In this document: piece after piece, positions 44,463 through 61,168 of the stretch
How positions within the stretch are numbered: position 1 is the first letter of the stretch
Layout: every line of letters starts with the position of its first letter
Assembly: GCF_009707865.1 (NCBI RefSeq)
Contig: NZ_WMBA01000047.1
Location: forward strand, 1-64,000
Origin: Amycolatopsis pithecellobii
Lineage (GTDB): Bacteria; Actinomycetota; Actinomycetes; Mycobacteriales; Pseudonocardiaceae
Length of the DNA: 64,000 nucleotides
Reading direction: 5' to 3'
Made by a program: the position numbers and the translations under genes
Notes under the pieces: generated by a model
What the model was told of the DNA's origin: nothing
Database searches by the model: none
What the model saw: only the letters and a program-made list of their open reading frames with translations

Positions 44463-44843
44463 ATGGCGAAGGTCGCGATCAGCACCGAGAATGCGCCGAA
44501 ACCCGCGGCGGCGTACTCCCCGGGCGCGCGCAAGGGCAACATCCTGCAGGTCGCCGGACAGGTCGCGGTCGATCCGAAGACGGGCGAGGTCGTCGGCGGC
44601 AGCGTCGGCGAGCAGGCACGGCAGGCGTTCGCGAACGTCGAGGCGGTTCTCGAAGCGGCCGGCTCGAGCTTCGCCGACGTGGTGATGGTGCGGGTCTACC
44701 TCACCGACACCGCCCACTTCGCGGAGTTCAACGAGGTCTACAACCAGCTGGTGAAGGAGCCCTACGCGGCCCGCACCACGGTCTACGTCGGCCTGCCCGC
44801 AGGGCTCCTCGTCGAGATCGACGCACTCGCCGTCCTGGACTGA
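44463..44843 (+). CDS. RidA-family enamine/imine deaminase
   Basis: The 126-aa protein is a full-length RidA/YjgF: AAAYSPGARKGNILQVAGQVAVDP, GEQARQAFANVEAVLEAAGSSFADVVMVRVYLTD (conserved Asn and Val positions), and a C-terminal loop with ARTTVYVGLPAGLLVEIDALAV (conserved Arg near 105 and Glu near 118). RidA removes 2-aminoacrylate or imines produced by PLP deaminases, so it suits the neighbouring D-Ser/Thr deaminase. GAAGGAG precedes ATG 44463, 14 bases after iclR. Confidence 0.93.
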   Translation: MAKVAISTENAPKPAAAYSPGARKGNILQVAGQVAVDPKTGEVVGGSVGEQARQAFANVEAVLEAAGSSFADVVMVRVYLTDTAHFAEFNEVYNQLVKEPYAARTTVYVGLPAGLLVEIDALAVLD

Positions 44844-44850
44844 GTCCTGG

Positions 44851-45210
44851 TCAGAGCACGGGGCCGGTGTACTTCTCGCCCGGCCCCTGGCCCGGTGCGT
44901 CGGGCACGGCGGAGGATTCCCGGAACGCCTTCTGCAGCGACTGCAGGCCGTCACGCAGGGGAGCGGCGTGCACGCCGAGGTACTCGACGGACGAGGTGAC
45001 CAGCCCGGCCAGCGCGGTGATCAGCCGCCGCGCCTCGTCCAGGTCGCGGTGGGGGCTCGTGTCCGGGTCGTCATCGGCCAGCCCGAGCCGCTCCGCGGCG
45101 GCGGACATCAGCATCACCGCGGCCCTGCTGATGACCTCCACGCTGGGGATGTCCTCCAGTTCGCGCACGTCCGGGGAATTCTCGGGCTGGGAGGAAGCGT
45201 TGTAAGACAC
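44851..45210 (-). CDS. DUF1844 domain protein
   Basis: The 119-aa protein has DUF1844 features: DIPSVEVISRAAVMLMSAAAERLGLADDD (about 20-48) and HRDLDEARRLITALAGLVTSS (about 54-74). The function is unknown; in many actinobacteria it lies just upstream of infC in the opposite direction, as here. I start at GTG 45210, with a weak GGAAGGG upstream. A longer frame exists but extends into the infC leader. Confidence 0.85.
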   Translation of the reverse strand: MSYNASSQPENSPDVRELEDIPSVEVISRAAVMLMSAAAERLGLADDDPDTSPHRDLDEARRLITALAGLVTSSVEYLGVHAAPLRDGLQSLQKAFRESSAVPDAPGQGPGEKYTGPVL

Positions 45211-45359
45211 GTCTGCTACCCTTCCACGTGCGACCAGCCCTCGAGTGATCGGGGGCCGCAAGTGGAGCCCCGCTCCCACCCGTGTTGCCAGACTCAGGCG
45301 GCCGGGTCCGGTCTCGCCACCCGCGAGGTGGTGAAGCGTCTTCGGACGCGATCGGAACA

Positions 45360-45401
45360 GGGCCCCGCATACCAGCGTGAGAGAGGCTGGTGACGGGGCC
45401 C
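45360..45401 (+). promoter_or_regulatory. Large hairpin in the infC leader
   Basis: GGGCCCCG (45360-45367) pairs with CGGGGCCC (45394-45401), enclosing a smaller CCAGC/GCTGG stem. It sits about 60 bases before the infC start within a 250-base leader (45211-45460) that contains no gene. It could act in translational feedback or attenuation of infC-rpmI-rplT, analogous to L20 or IF3 leaders of other bacteria, but it is not a match I recognise. Confidence 0.6.
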
Positions 45402-45460
45402 GTGGTATGTGGGCACCAGGTCGAGCAGGCTAGACATTTTCCTCGGACCAAGGAGGCCAC

Positions 45461-46015
45461 ATCAGCTCCGAGACACGCATCAACGACCGCATCCGCGTTC
45501 CCGAGGTCCGGCTCGTCGGACCCAACGGTGAGCAGGTCGGTATCGTCCGGATCGAGGATGCGCTCCGACTCGCGCAGGAGGCGGATCTAGACCTCGTCGA
45601 GGTCGCTCCGCAGGCGCGCCCGCCGGTCTGCAAGCTCATGGACTTCGGCAAGTTCAAGTACGAGAGTGCGCAGAAGGCCCGCGAGTCCCGCCGCAACCAG
45701 CAGCTGACCGTCATCAAGGAACAGAAGCTGCGTCCGAAGATCGACCAGCACGACTACGAGACGAAGAAGGGGCACGTGTCCCGCTTCCTCTCCGCAGGGA
45801 ACAAAGTGAAGGTCACCATCATGTTCCGCGGGCGTGAGCAGTCCCGGCCGGAGCTTGGTTTCCGGCTGCTGCAGAAGCTCGCCGACGAGGTGGCCGAGCT
45901 CGGCTACGTGGAGTCGTCGCCGAAACAGGACGGCCGGAACATGATCATGGTTCTCGCGCCGCACAAGAACGCGAAGGCGAAGGCCAAGGCGGTCAGGGAA
46001 CCGGTCGAACCCTGA
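45461..46015 (+). CDS. infC: Translation initiation factor IF-3, AUC start codon
   Basis: The 184-aa protein has both IF-3 domains joined by the basic linker: [54 protein letters not shown], and [35 protein letters not shown]. The only start that gives the complete N domain is ATC at 45461, four bases after a perfect AGGAGG (45451-45456); there is no ATG, GTG or TTG for the N terminus. IF-3 rejects non-standard starts, and infC genes with AUU or AUC starts use this for autoregulation. rpmI and rplT follow. Confidence 0.95.
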   Translation: MSSETRINDRIRVPEVRLVGPNGEQVGIVRIEDALRLAQEADLDLVEVAPQARPPVCKLMDFGKFKYESAQKARESRRNQQLTVIKEQKLRPKIDQHDYETKKGHVSRFLSAGNKVKVTIMFRGREQSRPELGFRLLQKLADEVAELGYVESSPKQDGRNMIMVLAPHKNAKAKAKAVREPVEP

Positions 46016-46039
46016 CGGGCCAGCCGTCTGACGCAGTCC

Positions 46040-46067
46040 GCAGCACACCGGCCGCCCGGTGTGCTGC
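46040..46067 (+). promoter_or_regulatory. Perfect 12-bp hairpin between infC and rpmI
   Basis: GCAGCACACCGG (46040-46051), a CCGC loop, and CCGGTGTGCTGC (46056-46067) form a perfect stem, followed at once by the rpmI Shine-Dalgarno (GGAG). No T-run follows, so it is not a simple terminator. It may set relative expression, mark processing, or act in L20 feedback. Confidence 0.7.
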
Positions 46068-46087
46068 ACTTTGAAGGAGAGCAACGA

Positions 46088-46282
46088 ATGCCCAAGATGA
46101 AGACGCACAGCGGGACCTCCAAGCGGGTCCGCGTGACCGGCACCGGCAAGCTGCGCCGGCAGAAGGCCGGTCGCCGTCACCTGATGGAGAAGAAGGCCAG
46201 CAAGGTCACCCGCCGCCTGGAGGGCACGACCGAAATCGCCAAGAACGACGTGGGCCGGGTCAAGCGGCTTCTCGGTCGCTGA
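46088..46282 (+). CDS. rpmI: Ribosomal protein bL35
   Basis: The 64-aa basic protein [36 protein letters not shown] (start) to [10 protein letters not shown] is a standard-length bL35, part of the large ribosomal subunit. GAAGGAGAG precedes ATG 46088. It lies in the conserved infC-rpmI-rplT order, 63 bases before rplT. Confidence 0.97.
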   Translation: MPKMKTHSGTSKRVRVTGTGKLRRQKAGRRHLMEKKASKVTRRLEGTTEIAKNDVGRVKRLLGR

Positions 46283-46307
46283 GCTTTACCGGACTTGCCT
46301 TAACCCC

Positions 46308-46323
46308 GGGGCGCTCGCGCCCC
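46308..46323 (+). promoter_or_regulatory. Short GC hairpin between rpmI and rplT
   Basis: GGGGCG (46308-46313) and CGCCCC (46318-46323) form a stem with a CTCG loop. It is 22 bases before the rplT start. No T-run is present. Confidence 0.55.
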
Positions 46324-46345
46324 CCGAGATCGACAGGATGGACCC

Positions 46346-46735
46346 GTGGCACGCGTCAAGCGGGCGGTGAACGCCCAGAAGAAGCGTCGCGCAACTCTCG
46401 AACTGGCCAGCGGCTACCGCGGTCAGCGTTCGCGGCTGTACCGCAAGGCCAAGGAGCAGACGCTCCACTCGCTCAACTACGCCTACCGGGACCGCCGTGC
46501 CCGCAAGGGTGACTTCCGCCAGCTGTGGATCACCCGCATCAACGCAGCAGCCAGGCAGAACGGCGTGACCTACAACCGGTTCATCCAGGGCCTCAAGGCC
46601 GCTGGTGTCGAGGTCGACCGCAAGGTGCTCGCCGACCTCGCCGTCACCGACGCCGCCGCGTTCGCCGCGCTCGCCGAGCTCGCGAAGCAGAACGTGACGA
46701 CGGGGCCCGACACGACCGAGAAGAAGTCGGCCTGA
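46346..46735 (+). CDS. rplT: Ribosomal protein bL20
   Basis: The 129-aa protein [62 protein letters not shown] is bL20, a large-subunit assembly protein and, in other bacteria, a translational regulator of this operon. It starts at GTG 46346. Its stop overlaps the probable start of the rRNA methylase gene (CTGA). Confidence 0.97.
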   Translation: MARVKRAVNAQKKRRATLELASGYRGQRSRLYRKAKEQTLHSLNYAYRDRRARKGDFRQLWITRINAAARQNGVTYNRFIQGLKAAGVEVDRKVLADLAVTDAAAFAALAELAKQNVTTGPDTTEKKSA

Positions 46736-47577
46736 GCGAGAACACCACCCGGCCCGGGGCGGAACCGTTCACACAGCGGTCCCCCCGGGTCGTTGCTGCG
46801 CGGCGCCTGACACGGCGCGCGGAACGGGAGAAGGCGGGGCGCTTCCTCGCGGAGGGCGCGAACGCCGTCGGCGCTGCGCTGGCTGGCGAGCGGGGTCTCG
46901 TGCACGAGTTGTTCGTGACAGCCGACGCGGCGGAGGCGAATCCCGAGCTGGTCTCGGCTGCCCGTGCGGCAGGCGCCCGGGTCTCACCGGTCACCGACCG
47001 CGCCGCGGCGGCTTTGTCGGAAACCGTGACCCCGCAAGGCATTGTCGCGGTCTGCGAGCTGCTCGGCCGGTCACTCGACGCAGTACTTCCGCCCGCCGCC
47101 CGGCTGGTCGCCGTGCTCGTGGACGTGGCTGATCCCGGTAACGCGGGCACCGTCATCCGCGTCGCCGACGCGGCCGGGGCCGACGCGGTGATCCTCGCGG
47201 GGGACAGCGTCGATCCGCACAACGGCAAGTGCGTGCGCGCCTCGGCGGGCAGCCTGTTCCACGTCCCGCTGGCCAGGACACGAGACGCGCACGCCGCACT
47301 CGAGGTCTGCCGCGCGGCCGGGTTACGGCTGTTCGGCGCCGATGGTTACGCGAAAACCGGGCTGGATTCGCTGGCGCTGGACGTGCCCGCGGCGTGGGTC
47401 TTCGGCAACGAGGCGCACGGTCTGCCGGGTCGGATCCTCGAATCGGTCGACGAAGGTGTCCGCATCCCCATCTACGGCCAGGCCGAAAGCCTCAACCTGG
47501 CCACCGCGGCCGCGGTCTGCCTGTACGGCAGCGCGATGGCACTCAGCCCCGCGGAGCGCAGGTCGAGCGGAGGGTGA
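46732..47577 (+). CDS. TrmH/SpoU-family RNA 2'-O-methyltransferase (TsnR-like), probable CUG start
   Basis: The 281-aa protein has the SpoU knot: [54 protein letters not shown] (about 124-177), [11 protein letters not shown] (about 221-231) and [22 protein letters not shown] (about 243-264), binding S-adenosylmethionine to methylate rRNA or tRNA. The family N terminus [25 protein letters not shown] has no ATG, GTG or TTG upstream that is close enough. CTG at 46732 overlaps the rplT stop as CTGA, mirroring other NTGA couplings here, so I use it. The true start remains uncertain. Confidence 0.85.
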   Translation: MSENTTRPGAEPFTQRSPRVVAARRLTRRAEREKAGRFLAEGANAVGAALAGERGLVHELFVTADAAEANPELVSAARAAGARVSPVTDRAAAALSETVTPQGIVAVCELLGRSLDAVLPPAARLVAVLVDVADPGNAGTVIRVADAAGADAVILAGDSVDPHNGKCVRASAGSLFHVPLARTRDAHAALEVCRAAGLRLFGADGYAKTGLDSLALDVPAAWVFGNEAHGLPGRILESVDEGVRIPIYGQAESLNLATAAAVCLYGSAMALSPAERRSSGG

Positions 47578-47668
47578 CCCGTCGTGACCGAACGCGGGTC
47601 GCCTAGAATCTCCCGGTAATCGCTTACGTGTGCTCGTGCCGAGCCGCGGACCGTCAAGCGGACGCTGA

Positions 47669-48742
<1,074 letters not shown>

Positions 48743-48811
48743 ATGATCGACGACGGCGGAGCCCTGATCATTCGGGCCGACCGGGTGTCCCGCAAGGTAC
48801 AGGAGGCGTAG
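48743..48811 (+). CDS. Possible 22-codon mini-gene between pheS and pheT
   Basis: ATG 48743 begins directly after the pheS stop and reads MIDDGGALIIRADRVSRKVQEA, stopping at TAG 48809-48811, whose last G is the first base of the pheT GTG. A perfect GGAGG (48733-48737) lies five bases upstream of the ATG. It may simply carry ribosomes from pheS to pheT, or be a small peptide; I know no family for it. Confidence 0.4.
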   Translation: MIDDGGALIIRADRVSRKVQEA

Positions 48812-51336
48812 TGCGAGTTCCCGTGAGCTGGCTTCTCGAGCATCTCGACGCCGGCGAAGTCGGGCCGCAGGAGCTGGCCGACGCCTTCGTCCGGATCGGG
48901 ATCGAGGTCGACGGCGTCCATCCGCTCGACGCGGTGACCGGCCCGGTCGTGATCGGCCGCGTCGCCGAGATCGAGGAGCTGACCGACTTCAAGAAGCCCA
49001 TCCGCTACTGCCGCGTCGAGACCGGCGAAGAAGCGCCTGAGGACGAGGACTCCGACGAGGACGACCAGGGGCCGCACGGCATCCACACTCGCGGGATTGT
49101 GTGCGGCGCGACCAATTTCGTCGAAGGTGACCTCGTGGTCGTGGCGTTGCCGGGCAGTGTGCTGCCGGGTGGGTTCGCCATCGCGCAGCGCAAGACTTAT
49201 GGCCGGGTCAGCGACGGCATGATCTGCTCGGCGCGCGAGCTGGGGCTCGGCGAGGACCATACCGGCATCCTGGTGCTGCCCTCGTCGACGGCTTCGCCCG
49301 GCGACGACGCGCGTGAGGTGCTCGGCCTCGGCGACACGGTGCTCGACCTCGTGCCCACTCCGGACCGCGGCTACGCGCTCTCGGTCCGGGGCCTGGCGCG
49401 TGAGCTCGCGTGCGCGCTCGACGTGCCCTTCGGAGACCCGGCGTCGCTGGACCTGCCCGAGCCGGAAGGAGAGGCCTGGCCGGTCCGAATCGAGGACGAG
49501 GACGGTTGCGGCCGGTTCGTGCTCCGGCGGATCACCGGGCTCGATGCCACCGCACCGACCCCATGGTGGATGCACCGGCGGCTGCTGCTGGCCGGTATCC
49601 GGTCGATCTCGCTGGCCGTGGACGTCACCAACTACGTGATGCTCCAGCTCGGCCATCCGCTGCACGCCTTCGACACCTCCTCGGTGAAGGGCGACCTGGT
49701 GGTCCGCCGCGCGACGGCGGGCGAGAAGCTGACGACTCTCGACGACGTCGAACGCGCCCTGGACCCGGACGACATCGTGATCGCCGACGACAGCGGGGTC
49801 ATCTCGCTGGCGGGCACGATGGGCGGCGCGAGCACCGAGATCAGCCCGGAGAGTACCGACGTCCTGCTCGAAGCCGCGCACTGGGACCCGGCGTCGATCA
49901 GCCGCACCGCCCGCAGGCACAAGCTGTTCTCCGAGGCGGCCAAGCGGTTCGAGCGGTTCACCGACCCAGGACTGTGCGCCGCGGCGGTCGAAGTCGCCGC
50001 CCGCCTGCTGCGTCGCTACGGCGACGGCAGCATCCAGCCGGGCCGCACCGACGTCGGCCATGTCGCGCCGATGGCTCCCGTGACGATGCCGATCGACCTG
50101 CCAGACCGGGTGGCCGGAATCCGCTACGAGCGTGGCGTGACCGTCCGCCGACTGAGCCAGATCGGCTGCAAAGTTCAGATCGGCACGTCCGACCAGGGCG
50201 TCGCCCAGGTCACCGCCGTGCCCCCGAGCTGGCGCGGTGACCTGCTGCAGCCGGCCGATCTGGTGGAAGAGGTACTGCGGCTCGAGGGCTACGACAGCAT
50301 CCCCTCGACCCTCCCGCTCGCACCGGCCGGCGCGGGGCTCACCGAGACGCAGCGCCGTCGCCGTACCGTCTCGCGCGCATTGGCCGAAGCCGGTTATGTC
50401 GAAGTGCTGCCCTTCCCGTTCATGTCGGCCGGCACGTGGGACGCGTTCGGCCTGGCCGAGGACGACGTGCGCCGGCACACCGTGAAGGTGCGCAACCCCC
50501 TGGAGGCCGACAAGGACCAGATGGCCAGCTCGCTGCTGCCCGGTCTGCTGGAAACCTTGCAGCGCAACGTTTCCCGCGGCTTCCGTGACCTGGCTCTGTT
50601 CCACATCGGGCAGGTTGTGCTGCCCAGGGCGACCCCGCTGCCGGTTCCCGACCTGGCGGTCGATCATCGGCCCGGCGACGAGGATCTGGCCCGGCTCGAG
50701 GCCGCGGTCCCACCGCAGCCACAGCACGTGGCGGTGGTGCTGGCCGGGCAGCGAGCGCGATCCGGCTGGTGGGGCGAGGGCGAACAGGCGAGCTGGGCCG
50801 ATGCCGTGGAGGCCGCGCGCATCGTGGGCGCGGCCGCCGGGATCACGCTGCGGGTGCGCGCCGCTGATCTCGCGCCCTGGCACCCCGGCCGCTGCGCCGA
50901 GTTGCTTGTCGGAGACTGGCCCGTGGGCCACGCGGGCGAGCTGCATCCCAAGGTCGTGGAAGCGCTCGGCTTGCCCAAGCGGACCGTGGCGATGGAGCTC
51001 GATCTGGACGCGATCCCGCTGCCTGACGACCGTCCCGCGCCGGCTGTCTCGCCGTACCCGCCGGTGCTGCTGGACATCGCGCTCGTGGTGGATGCCAAGG
51101 TGCCCGCCGCGGACCTGGCCCAAGCCGTGGTGACCGGCGGTGGGGAGCTGCTGGAGGACGTCACGCTGTTCGACGCCTACAGCGGCGATCAGGTCGGCGA
51201 CGGCAAGCGGTCCCTGGCCTACAAGCTGCGGTTCCGTGCCCCGGACCGGACACTGACCGTCGAAGAGGCGACCAAGGCTCGTGACGCGGCGGTCGCGGAA
51301 GCGGCCTCCCGGTTCGGCGCGGCGCTGCGCGGCTGA
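48811..51336 (+). CDS. pheT: Phenylalanyl-tRNA synthetase beta subunit
   Basis: The 841-aa subunit has the tRNA-binding OB domain (about 40-170), B3/B4 editing domain, B5 domains (about 415-510; EEVLRLEGYDSIPSTLP), the catalytic-like core (ALAEAGYVEVLPFPFMS), and a C-terminal anticodon-binding FDX domain (YPPVLLDIALVVDAKVPAADL to RFRAPDRTLTVEEA). An acidic loop EEAPEDEDSDEDDQGPHG (about 71-88) inside the OB domain is longer than in some species. GGAGG (48802-48806) precedes GTG 48811. Confidence 0.97.
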   Translation: MRVPVSWLLEHLDAGEVGPQELADAFVRIGIEVDGVHPLDAVTGPVVIGRVAEIEELTDFKKPIRYCRVETGEEAPEDEDSDEDDQGPHGIHTRGIVCGATNFVEGDLVVVALPGSVLPGGFAIAQRKTYGRVSDGMICSARELGLGEDHTGILVLPSSTASPGDDAREVLGLGDTVLDLVPTPDRGYALSVRGLARELACALDVPFGDPASLDLPEPEGEAWPVRIEDEDGCGRFVLRRITGLDATAPTPWWMHRRLLLAGIRSISLAVDVTNYVMLQLGHPLHAFDTSSVKGDLVVRRATAGEKLTTLDDVERALDPDDIVIADDSGVISLAGTMGGASTEISPESTDVLLEAAHWDPASISRTARRHKLFSEAAKRFERFTDPGLCAAAVEVAARLLRRYGDGSIQPGRTDVGHVAPMAPVTMPIDLPDRVAGIRYERGVTVRRLSQIGCKVQIGTSDQGVAQVTAVPPSWRGDLLQPADLVEEVLRLEGYDSIPSTLPLAPAGAGLTETQRRRRTVSRALAEAGYVEVLPFPFMSAGTWDAFGLAEDDVRRHTVKVRNPLEADKDQMASSLLPGLLETLQRNVSRGFRDLALFHIGQVVLPRATPLPVPDLAVDHRPGDEDLARLEAAVPPQPQHVAVVLAGQRARSGWWGEGEQASWADAVEAARIVGAAAGITLRVRAADLAPWHPGRCAELLVGDWPVGHAGELHPKVVEALGLPKRTVAMELDLDAIPLPDDRPAPAVSPYPPVLLDIALVVDAKVPAADLAQAVVTGGGELLEDVTLFDAYSGDQVGDGKRSLAYKLRFRAPDRTLTVEEATKARDAAVAEAASRFGAALRG

Positions 51337-51380
51337 CGTGGCGAGCATGGTGGGGAGCCGGAGCCTGGCGCCCCACCTGC

Positions 51381-52064
51381 TCAGCGCGGCACGTGCTTGA
51401 GTGCTTCGCGCACGGACAGTGGCGACAGCCCGGGATGCGCGTCGACGAACCGCTTGACCCAGTCCGGATCCCGCCGCGCATGCTGCCGCAACGCCCAGCC
51501 GATTCCTTTGCGGAGGAAGAAGTTGCTTTCTCCGATGCTCGCTTCGATCACGAAGGTGAGCAGATCCAGATCGACCTCCTCCTTCGCGCCGAGCTGGCAG
51601 ATGATCGCCGTCCGCCGTCGCCAGTGGTCCTCGTCGACGGCCCACCGGCGCAATACCGGACCCATGATCGCGGGCTCGGTACGCAGGATCGGCCCGACCC
51701 GGCGCGCCGCGAGCTCGTCGACATAGTCCCACCACGCACCCGTCACGATCATCTCTTCGTAGAGCGGCAGCAGACTGCTGTCCTGCCAGCGCGCATAGGC
51801 GCGGTGACCGGTCAGGTCGATGGCGACATACCGTTCCTCGCGGAATTGCGCTTCGCGCCACAGTCTTTCGGCTGCCGCCACGAAGGAACCCTTGTCCGGT
51901 AAGGGAAACTCGGCGAACAGCCGCCGGGTCACCGCCTGCCGCCCCGGTTTCGGCACGCCGCGGAACGGCATCGTGGACTTCATGTACCGGCGCATCGCGG
52001 GCGCTTTCGCCGGATCTCCTGCCGCCGCGAGCGCCTTCCGGGCCGCGCTCACCAGATCGTCCAC
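51381..52064 (-). CDS. AlkD-like DNA alkylation repair glycosylase
   Basis: The 227-aa protein is a HEAT-repeat helical protein of the AlkD family: MRRYMKSTMPFRGVPKPGRQAVTRRLF (about 24-50), YVAIDLTGH, WWDYVDELAARRVG (about 111-124, catalytic Asp region), and FFLRKGIGWALRQHARRDPDWVKRFVDAH. AlkD removes 3- and 7-alkylpurines. GTG 52064 has GGAGG eight bases upstream; a GTG at 52073 overlaps that site. It is convergent with pheT. Confidence 0.9.
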   Translation of the reverse strand: MDDLVSAARKALAAAGDPAKAPAMRRYMKSTMPFRGVPKPGRQAVTRRLFAEFPLPDKGSFVAAAERLWREAQFREERYVAIDLTGHRAYARWQDSSLLPLYEEMIVTGAWWDYVDELAARRVGPILRTEPAIMGPVLRRWAVDEDHWRRRTAIICQLGAKEEVDLDLLTFVIEASIGESNFFLRKGIGWALRQHARRDPDWVKRFVDAHPGLSPLSVREALKHVPR

Positions 52065-52193
52065 TTCGTCCACCTCCGCAGATTAGCCACGCCCGCTCGC
52101 CGAGACGGCGAAGTCCTTCGTGCCTGCTCAGAAGCGTTTTCATCCGGCCCCCAGATGGCTGGTAGTGATGATGCGAGGACCGTACGTCAGGGG

Positions 52194-52249
52194 TCCGACA
52201 ATTTCGGAGCGCGATCGAGCGGGAGCGGTCGGTGACGAAAATTGTCGGA
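52194..52249. promoter_or_regulatory. Widely spaced 11-bp inverted repeat before an HTH gene
   Basis: TCCGACAATTT (52194-52204) and AAATTGTCGGA (52239-52249) are perfect reverse complements 34 bases apart, 22 bases before the ATG at 52272. The A/T-rich arms stand out from the surrounding GC-rich DNA. This could be a pair of half-operators or a large leader hairpin. Confidence 0.6.
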
Positions 52250-52271
52250 GGGTGCCGCTAGCCTCTCCGGC

Positions 52272-52754
52272 ATGACGATTGTCGAAGAGCACCGGAGCAA
52301 GGTTCGGGCCGGCGAGAACACCTATTCCATCGAGGTCACCGCGCTGCCGGGTGGTGACCAGCCAGACCGGCTGATCGTGAGTGTCGGCGGTGCGGGGCCG
52401 CGTGGTGACGTCCTCGCGGAGGGCCATCTCGAGGTCAGCTCGGATGTCGCCGTCGCGCTGGGTTCCGTGCTGTCGGAGACGTTGCGCCATCACGTCGCGA
52501 TCAGCTTGGCGGGTGGCCGCAGAACACGAGCGCGTCCCGCGAGCCAGGGACGGCCGTGGACGCCCGAGCTCGACGCGGAACTGGAGGAGTCCTGGATAAG
52601 AGGGGAGACGGTGGAGGACATCGCGGTTCGCTTCGGGCGCAGCCCCGGGGGTATCCGCGCACGGCTGCCGCGGGTGGGCTGCGATCCCGAACGGCCGGGG
52701 GAGTACCTGCCTGAACCGCCCAGCCAGCGTTCGACGATGGCCGAAGATCCGTAA
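52272..52754 (+). CDS. Conserved hypothetical protein with C-terminal HTH (SANT/Myb-like)
   Basis: The 160-aa protein has an N-terminal region with beta character (YSIEVTALPGGDQPDRLIVSVGG) and a C-terminal HTH-like stretch, GRPWTPELDAELEESWIRGETVEDIAVRFGRSPGGIRARLPRVG (about 93-136), as found appended to various actinobacterial proteins. ATG 52272 follows CTCTCCGGC, a poor Shine-Dalgarno. It is divergent from alkD and may be a DNA-binding regulator that acts on the inverted repeat upstream. Function unknown. Confidence 0.72.
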   Translation: MTIVEEHRSKVRAGENTYSIEVTALPGGDQPDRLIVSVGGAGPRGDVLAEGHLEVSSDVAVALGSVLSETLRHHVAISLAGGRRTRARPASQGRPWTPELDAELEESWIRGETVEDIAVRFGRSPGGIRARLPRVGCDPERPGEYLPEPPSQRSTMAEDP

Positions 52755-52785
52755 CGAGCCGGCGCCCGCTTCCGCCGTCCCGTGA

Positions 52786-55003
<2,218 letters not shown>

Positions 55004-55007
<4 letters not shown>

Positions 55008-55920
55008 CCCCATCCGAAGCCCTGGTCCCCGCCGACGACCGGCTCGCCTCCGCGGCGGAGAAAGCCGGCGTCCTGATCGAGGCCCTGCCCTGGCTGCAGC
55101 GGTTTCACGGTGCCACCGTCGTGATCAAGTACGGCGGCAACGCCATGGTCGACGACGAGCTCAAGCACGCCTTCGCCCAGGACATGGTCTTTCTGCGGAT
55201 CGCCGGTCTGCGCCCGGTCGTGGTGCACGGCGGTGGCCCGCAGATCACCAGCATGCTCGGCCGCCTCGGCATCGAAGGCCAGTTCAAGGGCGGGCTGCGG
55301 GTCACCACCCCCGAGACGATGGACGTCGTGCGAATGGTGCTGGTCGGTCAGGTCAGCCGCGAACTGGTCGGCCTGATCAACGCGCACGGTCCGTATGCCG
55401 TCGGGATCTCCGGCGAGGACGCGCAGCTGTTCACCGCCGAGCGTAAGCACGCGACGGTCAACGGTGAGGCGGTCGACGTCGGCCTGGTCGGCGAGGTCGC
55501 CTCGGTCAACCCGGACGCGGTACTCGACATCGTCAACGCCGGTCGCATCCCGGTCGTCTCGACGGTGGCCCCGGACGTGGACGGCGTCGTGCACAACGTC
55601 AACGCGGACACGGCCGCGGGTGCGCTCGCGGCCGCGCTCGGCGCCGAGAAGCTCGTCGTGCTGACCGATGTCGAGGGGCTGTACGCGAACTGGCCGGACC
55701 GTTCGTCCCTGATCGACCGCATCCAGGTCGGCCGGCTCGAACAGCTCCTGCCGACCCTGGCCAGCGGCATGATCCCGAAGATGGAAGCCTGCGCGAAGGC
55801 CGTCCGCGGCGGGGTCCGGCGCGCGCACGTGATCGACGGCCGGATCGCGCATTCCGTACTGCTCGAAGTCTTCACGTCCCGTGGCATCGGCACCATGGTC
55901 ATCCCCGAACAGGAGCCGTC

Positions 55921-55924
<4 letters not shown>
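55004..55924 (+). CDS. argB: Acetylglutamate kinase
   Basis: ArgB (306 aa) phosphorylates N-acetylglutamate. It has [11 protein letters not shown] (about 39-49, ATP-binding Lys), [10 protein letters not shown] (about 71-80), [26 protein letters not shown] and GMIPKMEAC. The N-terminal helix (about 1-30) is of the type that mediates hexamer formation in arginine-inhibited enzymes. ATG 55004 overlaps the argJ stop (ATGA). Confidence 0.97.
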
Positions 55925-58533
<2,609 letters not shown>

Positions 58534-58553
58534 GTACGTGAAGGAGAATGGGA

Positions 58554-61168
<2,615 letters not shown>

